The notes under the pieces: model-generated
The model's input: the letters and a program-made list of their open reading frames with translations, nothing else
Told to the model about the DNA's origin: nothing
Databases searched by the model: none
Part shown: piece by piece, positions 27,947-40,210 of the stretch
Layout: each line of letters opens with the position of its first letter
How positions within the stretch are numbered: the stretch's first letter is position 1
Assembly: GCA_963542845.1 (NCBI GenBank)
Contig: CAUTZA010000001.1
Location: forward strand, 62,001-126,000
Source: JABCPO02 sp963542845
Lineage (GTDB): Bacteria; Bacillota; Clostridia; TANB77; CAG-508
Length of the DNA: 64,000 bases
Reading direction: 5' to 3'
Program-made: the position numbers and the translations under genes

Positions 27947-29930
27947 ATGAACTTACAAGGAAAAATGTTAGAAAATAGATATGAAATTCTAGAAAAAATA
28001 GGAGTAGGTGGTATGGCGACAGTATATAGAGCAAAATGCCATGTACTAAATAGAGAGGTAGCAGTAAAAGTGCTTAAAGATGAGTTTACAACAGACTCAG
28101 AATTTATAAAACGTTTTAACTCAGAAGCACAAGCGGCAGCATCACTTACACATCCAAATATAGTTTCAGTTTATGATGTTGGAATAAGTGACCGGAATGT
28201 ACTATATTGTTATGGAACTTATAAAAGGTAAAACATTAAAAGAAATTATAGAAGAAGAAGGCAGAATTCCATGGAAGGTAGCTGTAGATATAGCAAAACA
28301 AATATCATCAGCATTAGAAATTGCACATAAAAATGGAATTGTACATAGAGATATAAAACCACATAATATTATAATATCAGATGATTTCACAGTTAAAGTT
28401 ACAGATTTTGGTATTGCAAAAGCAGTTACAAATGCAACAATGACAGCATTTGGAAGTACAATTGGATCAGTACATTATTTTTCACCAGAACATGCAAAAG
28501 GTACAATAACAGATGCAAAATCAGACATCTACTCTATAGGTATTGTTATGTATGAAATGGTAACAGGAAGAGTTCCATTTGATGCAGATACACCAGTATC
28601 TGTTGCACTTAAGCAAGTACAAGAAAAACCAATTGAACCTATAAGTATAAATCCAGATATACCAGAAGGGCTTAACTACATAATATTAAAAGCAATGAGA
28701 AAAGATAAAGATGAAAGATATAATAGCGCTCATGAACTATTACAAGATTTGGAAATATTATCAAAACATCCAGAAACAGACTTTTCGGCATTTAACCAAG
28801 AAGGTATAGTAAGTCAAATGACAAAAAGTATACCAATTGTAAAAAATAGAAGAAGAGAAGACGAAAAGAATAAGAAACAATCAATTTTCGAACAAAATCC
28901 ATGGATAAAATGGGTTATGCTTGGAGTAGCTGCAATAGCAATATTAGTAATAATGGTAGCTGCAACAATTTTCTTCCTTAACCAAGATAGACAAAAAGAG
29001 GCATATATACCAAATTTAGCAGGAGCTCAAGATGAAAAGAGACTTACAAAAGATGAAGCAATAGCACTTTTAGATAAGCTTAAATTCAAGTATGAAATAA
29101 TAGAAGAATATAGTGAGGAAATAGCAAAAGGTGAGGTTATAAAACAAGATCCTAAGTTCCAACCGAACTACATGATAAAAACAGGAACAGTTATAAAAGT
29201 ATATGTAAGTAAAGGACTAGAAATGGTTAAAGTTCCAGATGAGCTTGATAAAAAGACAGTAGATGAAATAAAGAAAGCTTTAGACGATGCTGGAATTAAG
29301 TATGAAATAGTAGAAGAACATAGTGAAGAAATAGAAAAAGGTAAACTTTTAAAACTTGAATATACTAAGAATGAACAAGGTGAAATGCCTAAAAAAGATA
29401 CTATAAAAATATTTGTAAGCAAGGGAACAGCTAAAAAAGATGTTGTAATACCAAAACTTGAAGACTTAAGGAAAGAAGAAGCAATTAAAAAACTACAAGC
29501 ACTTAATTTAACAGTAACAGAACAAGAAACATATGTTGAATACAAGTCAAATGGTATAGTTACACTTTCTACACCAACAGCAGGAACAACAGTAAAAGAA
29601 GGAACAGAAGTTAAGATATTTGTAAACAAGGTTCCAGAACTTATAAAAGGTAAAGTGGTTATAAATGTTGCTAAGATGACAGGAACAACAGCACCTACTA
29701 CACCACCTGCAACAGGAATTATAGGTTCTTCATCATCTAATAAGGTTAAAGTTAAAGTAGAACTTGATGATAAGAAGATAGAAGAAAAAGAAGTAGAAAA
29801 AACAGAAACAGCTCTAACAATACCAGTATCATCACTAGGTAGAAGTAGATTAAATGTATATTTAGATGAAAGTCTAAAATATGATGATTATATAGATTTA
29901 AGTCAAAAGACTACATGGACTGTAGAGTAG
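27947..29930 (+). CDS. prkC: PASTA-domain Ser/Thr protein kinase, one CGGA site
   Basis: Membrane kinase sensing cell-wall fragments; 660 residues after joining. Kinase motifs: Gly-rich loop IGVGGMATVY, AVKVL lysine, HRDIKPHN catalytic loop and DFGIAKA. The break GAC CGG AAT (C 28193 skipped) gives ISDGMYYIVMELIKG, the hinge region. A transmembrane helix (MLGVAAIAILVIMVAATIFFL) near residue 330 leads to three PASTA domains, a Pro/Thr linker and a C-terminal domain with KVKVKVELDD that I cannot place. Confidence 0.94.
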
Positions 29931-29984
29931 GAAATAGGAAAAAAAATAGTTATAATAATAAAGAAACATAATATATAAATGCAG

Positions 29985-30014
29985 AGAGGAAATGGAATAT
30001 TTCCTCTTTTTTAA
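29985..30014 (+). terminator. Rho-independent terminator after prkC
   Basis: agaggaaat / atttcctct hairpin with a short loop and a run of six T residues. Confidence 0.8.
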
Positions 30015-30112
30015 AACCGTGTTTCATTTTCTAAGATTAGTGCAAAAATGATTGACAATTAAAATGAGGAAGAGTATTACTAAGATATAGGATAGGATTA
30101 AGGAGGGAGAAA

Positions 30113-31943
30113 ATGAAAAGAAAGGTAAAAGCTAAAAAATCAGAGGTAAAAAAGAAAAAAGGTATAACATTAATAGCTTTAGTAACAACTATAATATTAA
30201 TACTTATACTAACTTCAATTGCTATAAGTAATGGATTTGGAGATAATGGATTATATAAAAGGGCAGAAAAGGCTAGAAGAGATCAATCTAAAATAGAATT
30301 ATTTGAAGTTGCATCTATAGAATTTCAATCAATGGACTTACATGATATGATTCAAGATACAGATACATATAGTTTTACAACTTTTTATGCTTCAAATGCA
30401 TTTAACTCAAACTATTATATTTCCGGAACAACTATTATGAAGAGAGATAATAATAGCGAAGTTATGGATAAGCAAGAACTAGAAGATATGTTTAGAAAAA
30501 GGATAAAAGAACTTGGTCGTATTACTGCTAAACCACAGGTAAACCCGATAACAAATGAAGACAATAAGATTTCGGGTGTTGGTGAACCTAAGGCAGAAAT
30601 TATTGCTAATATTAATGGGACAGAGTATAAGGCAAGAGTTAAAGATGACGGAACATGGGAAATACAAATTCCAAAACAAAAGACCGATACTAAGATTAAA
30701 ATAGTACAAAAAGATAGAGGAAAGATAGAAAGTATTGATACTTTAGTAACTGTAGTAAAACCTAAATTAGAAAAACCTATTATTAAGACGCCAATATATG
30801 CAAATGATAGAAATATTGAATATACAGGAGAAGTTGGAGCTAATTTAAAGATAATAATGGGGGACAAAGAACTAGTTGTAAAAACAGTAGAACCTAATTG
30901 GAGTGCAGAACTAAACTTTAATTTAATTGCAGGATCTGTAATATCATTTGTACAAACAAAAGAAGATAAACAAGACAGTGATGCCATAACATATATAATT
31001 GCATTACCTAGATCTGAAATGCCAATAGTAGATACAAAAATTAATATAGGAACAAGAAAAGTTCATGGTAAAGGAATAAGTGGATCTAGAATAATATTAA
31101 GATCAATTGCAACAAATCACGAGTATTTAGGTGCTGTACGGAAATGATGGTAAATGGGAATGCACAACAGATAATCTTCCAGGAGATACAAAGGTAGAAG
31201 TATATCAAGAAACACCAGGAAGAAGTAGAAGTATACCAAATACTCAAAATGTAATAACAACATTAGAACAAACATCTAGACCAACATATATATCAGACAT
31301 AGATAGTAATTCAACTACTATTTATGGAACGGGTATTCCAAGAGCAAGTATAAAAGTTAGATTGGATAATGGTTCAGAACCTACAACAATTATAAATGAA
31401 TCTGGACAATGGAGTATGGGAATACCAAGACAAAAAGGTGGAAATCAAATATTTGTAACACAAAAAGTAAATGAAGGTGGATATATAGAAAGCGAAAGAA
31501 TAGCTAAAACGGTAGGATATGGGTATAGGGAATTATCATTCTATATCAAGAAAGAGTTACTTGAAAATAGAAGATTACAAAATGGCACATTATTGTTTGA
31601 CTATAGGGCACTTAGAATTACAACTGTAGATGGAGGTAACTATCAAATATCTATAAATAATGGGCCATGGGAAACAAGAAGAAGTGGAGAAGATATAGTA
31701 AGAAATGAATTTAAAAATCCAGTAAGACAAAATGATGTTCCAATAAAAGTAAAAGGAAAGATTAAGATGACTGAATTTAGATATTTTTCAAAAACTAGAT
31801 TAAACATTCAATTAGTAAATGATCCTACAAGAGAATTTTTTGATGAAAGTTATGGAAGCAGTCCACAATACATAATAATAACTGATTTCCATGGAAATAG
31901 AGATTCTATAGATATAGGAAATGGGACAATAAGACAATTGTAA
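30113..31943 (+). CDS. Prepilin-like protein with bacterial Ig-like domains, one CGGA site
   Basis: Predicted surface protein of 609 residues after joining. After a lysine-rich start comes KKGITLIALVTTIILILILTSI, a prepilin-like signal and helix, with the stalk GDNGLYKRAEKARRDQSK. Then follow several beta domains of about 85 residues, each with a SGVGEPKAEIIANINGTE-like start and a DDGTWEIQIP-like end, resembling Big/Ig-like modules. The break GTA CGG AAA (C 31139 skipped) gives LGAVGNDGKWECTTD, which fits the repeated DDGTWE motif. The C-terminal domain is unrecognised. Confidence 0.78.
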
Positions 31944-31961
31944 GAAAATGATAAGCTATAA

Positions 31962-31994
31962 AAAATTACTTCTAGAAATAGGAGTAATTTTTTT
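31962..31994 (+). terminator. Rho-independent terminator
   Basis: aaattacttct pairs with aggagtaattt and is followed by T residues, a few bases after the Ig-like protein gene. Confidence 0.8.
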
Positions 31995-32125
31995 ATCCAC
32001 TCGATACTTTTGAAGAAAATATGTGTATTTAAGTTAAAAGCATTTACTATATAGTGGTTGTAAAAAAAAGAATTGTATATGATATAATAGGAATTATATA
32101 ATTAAATGCTATTAAAGGAGATATT

Positions 32126-32940
32126 ATGAAAAATACAATGTATTTAGATACATCAGGAAAGAAATGTATTGTAGGAATAGTTGATAAAAAAGGAAATAAA
32201 TATAGTGTTATAGAAGATAATCGGCAAATCACATTCAGAAAATGTAATGAGAGTATTAGAAGAAGTTCTAAAAAAAGTAGGAATGGAATTTTCAGAAATA
32301 GAAAGAGTGATTGTATGTACAGGACCACGGCTCTTTTACAGGTATAAGAATAGGTATAGCACTTTTAAAGGGATTATGTTTTGAAAAAAATATTGAAATA
32401 GTTGAGATGACAAGCCTTGAAAATATATTTGAAACTGGAATTTCAGAAGAAAACAAATTTAATGATAAAGATATGGAAAATGCGATGTTTTTATCAGTAA
32501 TATATGCAAATAATGATCAAATATATATGGGGGCATATAATAATATTGTTTTTGGAAAAGGAAGAAAGATTATAGAATGTGCTGGAAATGTTGAAGAATG
32601 CTTGGAAGAATTAAAAAATAAGGTTAATGATTATAAAGATTTGAAATTAAACGATTTAAAAAATATTACAGTTTTTTATGATGAAGATACTAAACAGCAA
32701 GGAAAAGAATTAATTAATAGTATTAGTAAAAAGATGGAAGAAAAAATTATGGAATGTAATATTATGTTTAAAGAAATTGTTATAGACAATAGGGGATTTG
32801 AGAAGAGAATAACAGACATTAATTCAGGCAAATATGTTTTAGAAGATTTTGATATAATTGAAGAATATGAGATAATGCCAAATTATTTAAAAAAATCACA
32901 GGCAAAAAGGTTATTAGAAAATAAAATGAAAAACTTATAA
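32126..32940 (+). CDS. tsaB: TsaB, tRNA t6A37 threonylcarbamoyladenosine biosynthesis protein, two CGGC sites
   Basis: Partner of TsaD in making t6A37 on ANN-decoding tRNAs; 270 residues after joining. It starts MKNTMYLDTSGKKCIVGI. Both breaks have C as fourth base: AAT CGG CAA (C 32222) gives IEDNGKSHSENVMRVLEE, matching the family motif before Ser-His-Ser, and CCA CGG CTC (C 32328) gives CTGPGSFTGIRIG, the invariant TsaB signature. These are the only CGGC sites in the window and show that the rule covers GGC as well as GGA. The C-terminal half is longer and more divergent than in E. coli. Confidence 0.95.
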
Positions 32941-33072
32941 GATTAAAATAGGAATTTCATAATTAAGAACAAATGTAACAATAGGAACAAAAACTTTAAA
33001 AAATCTAGAAAATAAGTTTTGGTATGTGTATAATATATATGAAAAAATATATACAAATGATAAGAGGAAAAA

Positions 33073-35518
33073 ATGCAAAATAAGTATGAATTAAAAATAA
33101 CAGATTTAAAAGCAACATATAATAAGAATGATATAGAATATAATGGGGAAGCATATGTAAAAGATACAACAGATCTAATATTTGGACAAGAAAGAGGAAT
33201 ATCTGCATTTATGTTTGGACTAGATATTGAGAAAAAAGGATATAATATATATATAGAAGGTCCGACAGGTGTTCGGAAAAATGAAATATATTAACAATTA
33301 CTTAAGAGAAAAAGTAAAACAAAAGAAGGAACTTTTTGATTATGTATATGTAAATAATTTTATAAGAGAAGATGAACCAATATCAATTGTTCTAAAACAA
33401 GGAGAAGCAGTTAAATTTAAAAAAGATATGAAACAATATATTTCATATATTAAGGAAAACTTACTTAAATCTTTTAAAGATGATGAACTTTCAAATAAGA
33501 AAAAATTTGCAGAAGAAAATCTAGAAAAGAAAAAGAAAAAACTAATAGACGACCTTAACCTAACAACAAAACCTATGGGATTTGAAGTTGTTGAAGGAGC
33601 AAAAGGTGTTTTCATGCTACCTGTAAAAGATGGTAAAACTCTTTCGAAAGAAGAATATGAAAAGCTTGATCAAAAGGAAAAAGTTGAATATGAAAAAAAA
33701 TCACCTCAGATTCAAGAAAAGATATTTGAAGTTTTAACACAAATAAGGGGACTTGAAATTGAAAAAGAAAGAGAAATGTCTAATTGGAAAGGTACTGTTG
33801 CAAGTGCAACATTAAATGTTGCTACAAAATATTTAGAACAAAAGTATAGTGATAATGCTAAAATTGTTGAATATATAGGAAATGTAAAAAGAGATATATT
33901 ACAAAATATAAGTGAGTTTCTAGAATCAAGCCATGAAGAGCTTGAAGAAAAGAAAAGAATGTCAGGAATGCCACAAAAAGAAAATATTATGGAAAGATAT
34001 AATGTGAATATATTTGTAGATAATAGTAGACAAGAAACAGTTCCACTTGTAATGGATGTAGATTATAGTTTTGAAAATATTTTTGGTAAAGTTGAATATG
34101 AAAACCAATATGGAACACTTAAGACAAACTTTATGAAGATAAAATCAGGACTTATCCATAAGGCAAATGGGGGATATATTGTATTTCAAGCAAAAGACCT
34201 ATTAAGAGAACCAGGACTTTATGATACTCTTAAAAAAGTATTGAAATTAGAAGAATGTGGGATTGAGGTTTCAAAAGACTATAGGATGCCAATGATGCTA
34301 TCTACATTAAAACCAGAAACAATGAAACTAAATGTAAAGGTTATATTAATTGGTTCTAGTGATATATATAATATGCTTATAACTCAAGATGCAGAATTTA
34401 AAAAATTGTTTAAGATAAAGGCAGAGTATGAAGAAGAAGCAGAAATGAATAAGGAAAATGTTAAAAAACTATGTATTTTCATATCAAGCTATATTAGAGA
34501 AGAAGGACTTCTTCCAATAGAGAAGAAGGCAGTAGAACAGCTTATCGAATATGCATCTAAATTATCAGGGGTACAAGAAAAAATATCTACAGATTTTGCA
34601 GAAATAGGAAGAGTAATATCAGAAGCAAATGTATGGGCTTTAAGAGAAAAACAAACAAGTATAACAGAAAAAGACATTAGAAAAGTGTTTGTAGAAAGAA
34701 AAGATAGAATTAAAAAATATGATAAAAAACAAGCAGAATTAATAGAAAAAGAAATAATATTAATAGATACAGAAGGAAAATCTGTAGGTGAGATAAACGG
34801 ACTTAGTATTACATCATTTGGAGAAATAAGCTTTCGGAAAGCCTGTTAAAATAACAGCAAATACATATTTAGGAGCAAAAGGTGTTGTAAACATAGAAAA
34901 AGAAGTTCAAATGTCAGGAAATATTCATTCAAAAGGTATAGGGATTATAACAGGATATTTAGGAGAAAAATATGCACAAGATTTCCCACTTACAATGACA
35001 GCAAGTATAGTTTTTGAACAATTATATGGAGGAATAGACCGGAGATAGTGCATCATCAACAGAAATTTATGCAATTCTTTCAAGTCTTTCAGAAATAGGT
35101 ATAAACCAATCAATAGCAGTAACAGGATCTGTTAATCAAAAAGGTAAGATACAACCAATAGGTGGGGTAAATGAAAAGATTGTAGGATTCTACGAAGTAT
35201 GTAAGAGAAGAGGATTTAACGGTCAGCACCGGATGTATAATACCAGTACAAAATATAAGGAATCTTCATCTTCCAGATGAAATAATAGAAAGTGTTAAGA
35301 AAAAAGAATTTCATATATATGCAGTAAATACTATAGATGAAGGAATAGAAATCTTAACAGATATACCAGCAGGTAAGAAACAACAAGATGGTACATATCC
35401 AAAAGGAACTATTAATTATTTGGTAATGCAAAAACTTAAGAAATATTATGAAAAAGCAAAGATGAATTCTATTTCAAATACATCTAATGATAAGACACAA
35501 GAAAAAATGACAAGGTAA
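33073..35518 (+). CDS. Lon-like ATP-dependent protease, four CGGA sites
   Basis: 813 residues after joining, of the LonB/LonC-like family (AAA domain with a large helical insert, then a Lon proteolytic domain). Sites: GTT CGG AAA (C 33274) giving EGPTGVGKMKY, a Walker-A-like motif with Met where Thr/Ser is usual; TTT CGG AAA (C 34835) giving ISFGKPVKIT; GAC CGG AGA (C 35040) giving GGIDGDSASSTE, which contains the catalytic serine; CAC CGG ATG (C 35230) giving NGQHGCIIPV. The catalytic lysine lies in PIGGVNEKIVGF. Without the third skip translation would end at TAG two codons later and lose the rest of the protease domain. Confidence 0.92.
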
Positions 35519-35571
35519 AAAAGAAAAACAGAAAAAAGAATTAGAGAAAAATAGAAAAATAGAGGTATTAT

Positions 35572-37719
35572 ATGAATTATAGTATTTTAGAAGAAGAAAA
35601 AAGAAATATATCAAAACTACTAAATTTAGATTATTTAAAAAAGGTGAATTTTGTTATAGATGATTTAGATAATAATATAACAAAAGTAGAAGAAAATATT
35701 GAAGATGCAAATATATATAGAAACATAGCAGAATATACAAAAACATATATGTATTCTGCTATGGGAATAATTAAAAATGCATTAAATAAGTATGAAGAGA
35801 ATGTTAAAAATATAAAAGAATATGGTGATAAGATAGAATTTAAAAAAGAAAAAAACTATATGTATATATTAAGTGATGTGTATAGATTAAAAGAGTTGTT
35901 TTCAAAATCTAAAGGAGGAATGCTTAAACTAAGCAAGATACTTATTACAGTTAATAATAAGGAAATATTAGTAGAAAAATTAAGAAAAGATATATTAGAA
36001 CAAAAAAATGAATATAAATTATCAGAATATGTAATAATAAAAATGGAAAAAAATGAAAATACTATAACATATAATACGACAGAAGAATTTAAAGATGTCT
36101 ATACTGAAATATTATTACCAAGTACAATAATTTCATTTGATCCATTTATACTAGAAAAAACAATAGAAAGAGCTATAAACAAGGAAGATAATGATGCATA
36201 CAAGGAAATAGAAGAAAATATAGCAAATATTGAATATAATTACAGTAGTAAAATATTAGAAAATATAGAAGAAATAAAAGTTAATATTCAAAGTGAGAAA
36301 TCTATACATGAATATTTAAGAGAACTTGGAGTGTCACATGAAAGAGATGAAATAACAATATTTGATGAAAAAGACAAACAAGAACATTTTCTGAATAATA
36401 GTATAGATATAGGGATATATTTAAGGAAATATGTAAAAACATTAGCAGAAATGTTAGAAATAAAAGAAGCAATAAATCAAGCAGAAACACTAAAAATAAG
36501 ACTCGAGTCTGAATATAATAGTGTGAGTGTAGAAGATGAAATACACGATGCTAAAAAAAGACTATTAGAACTTAATTCAAAATATGAGGAACAAAAAAAA
36601 CAAAAAGAACATATATATGAAGAATTAAAAAAATTAAAAGAAGAATATAGGAATAATTTTTTAAATATTTTAGAATATATAAGATATATTAAGTTAGAAG
36701 AAAAGAGATATAAAGAAGCAGGAATTGACGAAACAGAAAAGGTAAAATTGTTTGAACTTGAAAAGGTATTAAGAACAAACAAGAATAAGTCAGATAAAAT
36801 GGTTGAAGACATATCAGACCTTATAAAAAAACAACAAAAATATGCAAAAATTGGAGCAGAAACTAACTCGAAATACTCATCATTAATAGATGGATTTAAA
36901 ATAAAACAAGAAGCAGAAAAATTAAGAAAAATACTGTCAGATATGTATTTTGAATTTAAAGAATATTATTTTAATAAGTTAAATAAAAAAATACCGAATC
37001 TAGAATATGAAAGAAAACTAACAAAAATATTAGAAATAGGAGAAAAGGTAGAAGTATTTTTAAACTACATATATAATCCTAAAAATGCAAAACAAAGAAC
37101 AGATATAAACAGGTTTGATGAATTAATCCTTATAGAAGAAAATGAAATAAAAAGAAGGATAACAAAAGAGGTAGATTCAATAATTGCAAATGCCAACCTT
37201 ATAATCATAGATGAAGAAATAGATACAATAGAAACAAAAAGAGTATTAGAAAAAATTTTTGATATAATAATAGGAAAAAGAAAGAAAGACAAAGAAAGAG
37301 TTATAAAATTAGAAGAACTTGCAGAAGAAGTTGATGCTAAATTAAGACAATCATATACTATAAACAGAAATTACAAAATACATGATGTACTTGCAAAAAT
37401 AATGATATTTAAATCAGAAAATATAGGAGATGAACTTGTAAAAGATTTAGTAGATAAGATAACAGTAATAGAAAAAGCAATTGCAAAAAATTTTGTGATT
37501 TCAGAAGAAACTGTACTAAAGAAAATAGATGAACTTAAAATGTTAAAATTACCAGTTGTAATTGAAAAAGATACAGAAAATGATGTAGAATATGAACTTG
37601 CATTATTACGTCATAAATATGAGTATGATAATATATATGATGATGAAGAAGTGAAATATGTTGATACAACTGCAAATGAAATAAAACAAATAATAGAATA
37701 TATAAAATTAAGTGTTTAA
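35572..37719 (+). CDS. Large coiled-coil hypothetical protein
   Basis: 715 residues, unrecognised. It is rich in Lys, Glu, Asn and Ile, with long predicted coiled coils (about residues 300-400, around LELNSKYEEQKKQKEHIYEE, and 410-470). No transmembrane segment or signal peptide is visible. It has an agaggt binding site and lies between the Lon-like protease and mutL, all in the same direction. It contains no CGG codon. It might be a structural or chromosome-associated protein, but there is no motif to support this. Confidence 0.75.
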   Translation: MNYSILEEEKRNISKLLNLDYLKKVNFVIDDLDNNITKVEENIEDANIYRNIAEYTKTYMYSAMGIIKNALNKYEENVKNIKEYGDKIEFKKEKNYMYILSDVYRLKELFSKSKGGMLKLSKILITVNNKEILVEKLRKDILEQKNEYKLSEYVIIKMEKNENTITYNTTEEFKDVYTEILLPSTIISFDPFILEKTIERAINKEDNDAYKEIEENIANIEYNYSSKILENIEEIKVNIQSEKSIHEYLRELGVSHERDEITIFDEKDKQEHFLNNSIDIGIYLRKYVKTLAEMLEIKEAINQAETLKIRLESEYNSVSVEDEIHDAKKRLLELNSKYEEQKKQKEHIYEELKKLKEEYRNNFLNILEYIRYIKLEEKRYKEAGIDETEKVKLFELEKVLRTNKNKSDKMVEDISDLIKKQQKYAKIGAETNSKYSSLIDGFKIKQEAEKLRKILSDMYFEFKEYYFNKLNKKIPNLEYERKLTKILEIGEKVEVFLNYIYNPKNAKQRTDINRFDELILIEENEIKRRITKEVDSIIANANLIIIDEEIDTIETKRVLEKIFDIIIGKRKKDKERVIKLEELAEEVDAKLRQSYTINRNYKIHDVLAKIMIFKSENIGDELVKDLVDKITVIEKAIAKNFVISEETVLKKIDELKMLKLPVVIEKDTENDVEYELALLRHKYEYDNIYDDEEVKYVDTTANEIKQIIEYIKLSV

Positions 37720-37745
37720 AGAAAGTTAAAAAGTAAGGAGAAAAA

Positions 37746-40210
37746 ATGCGAGATATTGTACAATTAGATGAACTAACAATAAATCAAATAGCAGCAGGAG
37801 AGGTTATAGAAAGACCAGCATCTGTAGTAAAAGAATTAGTAGAAAACTCTATAGATGCAGGAAGTAAGAATATAACAGTTGAAGTTGTAAAAGGTGGAAT
37901 TGAAAGTATAACAATAATAGATGATGGACATGGAATAAAAAAAGATGATGTTGAAATAGCTTTTGAAAGACATGCGACAAGTAAGATAAGATCTGCAAAA
38001 GATATAGAAAGTGTAAGAACAATGGGATTTAGAGGTGAGGCCCTAGCATCTGTAGCTGCAATATCAAAAGTAACAATGATAACAAAAACAGATGAAGATG
38101 AACTTCGGAACAAAAATTGTTGTAGAAGCAGGAAACATTATATCTAAAGAAGAGATAGCAACAAACACAGGAACAACGATAATTGTTACAAACCTATTCT
38201 TTAATACACCTGTAAGATATAAGTTTTTGAAGAAAGACTATACAGAAGTTGGATATATTGACGAATCTTTAAGATATTTAGCACTTGTAAACAAGGAAAT
38301 ATCTTTTAGACTTACAAATAACGGAAAAGTATTATTTAGTACAAATGGAAGCCGGAGAATTTAAAAATGTTGTATATTCACTATATGATAGAGAAGTAGC
38401 AGAAAATATAATAGAAGTAGAAAATACATTTGATGATATAAGAGTATATGGGGTTATAGGAAAACCACAAATATCAAGATCAAACAGAAGAAATCAGATA
38501 TTTTTCGTAAATAAAAGATATATAACAGATAAGGTATTTTTAAGTGCAGTAGAAAAAGCATATAAAGGACTTATACCACTTGGAAGATTTCGGATTTTGT
38601 ATATTAAATATAGAAATGAATCCAGCATATGTTGATGTAAATGTACATCCGGCAAAATTAGAAGTACGTTTTTCAAATGAAGGACAAATATTTAAAGCAA
38701 TATATGAAACAGTAAAACAAGGACTTACAAAAGAAGATCTTGTTAGAAATGCTATAAGATATGAAAATGATGGAAAAGGTTTTAAATTAGAAGAAAAAAA
38801 ATCTTCATTTGAATACCTAAAACCAACATTCCATAAGTTAACATTAAATGACAAAAAACATGAAGAAAAAACTGAAGAACAAGCAGAAAATACTAAAACT
38901 TACCAAGAACAAGAACAAAATTTAGAAACATCAAATCAAGAAAATCAAGAAAACAAAGATGTAAATATCAAAAATGATAGACCAGCTAAAAGCAAGATTG
39001 ATGAGATTATAGAAGCATATAGACAAAAATATGGAATAGACAAAAATGATGATAGAATAAATAAAAGCTCAATGGATGAAAAAGTTGATAATATCAAAAT
39101 AGAAGAAACAGAAGACCTATTTCGGAAATGCTATAGAAGAAGTAGAAGAACCAAAAGTACATTCACAAAATACTGTAACAATAAGAACATTAGCATCATT
39201 AAATAATATGTATAATAATAATATTAATAACCAAAATAGTGATGATGTTGAAATTGAAAAAATAAGTTTAGAAATTCAACCTGAAGCTGAAGTAGAAAGC
39301 AATGAAAATATCGAAAAACATAATGATAAAACAATATATGTAGAAACTGTTGAAGAAAACATGACAAAAAGTGCAGAAGAAAATAGTATTATAGAAAATA
39401 TTATAGAAGAAAAAGTATCAGGATTATCACAAAATACAGATGTTATAGACACAGCAGAAATAAATAAAAGATTAGCAGAAGAAAATGAACTTAAATTTGA
39501 TGAAATGTATCAAAAGGCATTTGGAACAGAAATCTCAGAAAAGAGAAAAGAAAGATTAAAAAATGAAGAAAAAATAGAAGGTGTGTCAACATTAAAAACA
39601 GTAAAAAACGAAACAGTATTTAGAAACTCTGGAGTACAATACAAGGTTATAGGTACAGTATTTAGAACATACATCATATTTGAGGTTAGGGACGAAATGT
39701 ACTTACTTGACCAACATGCAGCACATGAAAGGGTAATTTTTGAAAAAGTAAAACAAAATTACTATAAGAACGAAGAAAAAGATGTACAGACATTACTTCT
39801 TCCAGATATAATAACATTATCATATAGGGAAAATGAACTTGCACATGAAAATAAGGAAGTATTTAACAAAGCAGGGTTTGAATTTGAAGAATTTGGAATA
39901 AATACTGTAAAATTAACAGCAGTACCTAGTATGTGTGAAGTACTTAATACAAAAGAACTATTTCTAGATATATTAGATGAAATAGATGGACAAGCAAATT
40001 CACGGAAGACAAGAAATAGAAAACAGGTTTTTAGCAACAGTTGCATGTAAAGCAGCAATTAAAGGGAATAAAGAACTAACAGATATGGAAATAAGATCAT
40101 TATTAGATGAAATATTAGCTCTTGATAATCCATTTACATGCCCACATGGAAGACCAACAGCTATAAAAATAAGTCTTTACGATCTAGAAAGGAAGTTTTC
40201 AAGAAAATGA
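37746..40210 (+). CDS. mutL: DNA mismatch repair protein MutL, five CGGA sites
   Basis: ATPase and nicking endonuclease of mismatch repair; 819 residues after joining. GHKL motifs: ENSIDAG, DDGHGI and GFRGEALASV. C-terminal endonuclease motif DQHAAHERVIFE and the zinc-site part CPHGRP are present, so this is the nicking type. Skipped C positions: 38106 (CTT, DELGTKIVVEAG), 38353 (AGC, TNGSGEFKNV), 38591 (TTT, LGRFGFCILNIEMNP), 39123 (TTT, EDLFGNAIEEVEE) and 40003 (TCA, ANSGRQEIENRFLATVACKAA). It has the highest number of sites of any gene here. The linker (about residues 360-620) is unusually long and rich in Glu, Asn and Gln. Confidence 0.96.
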
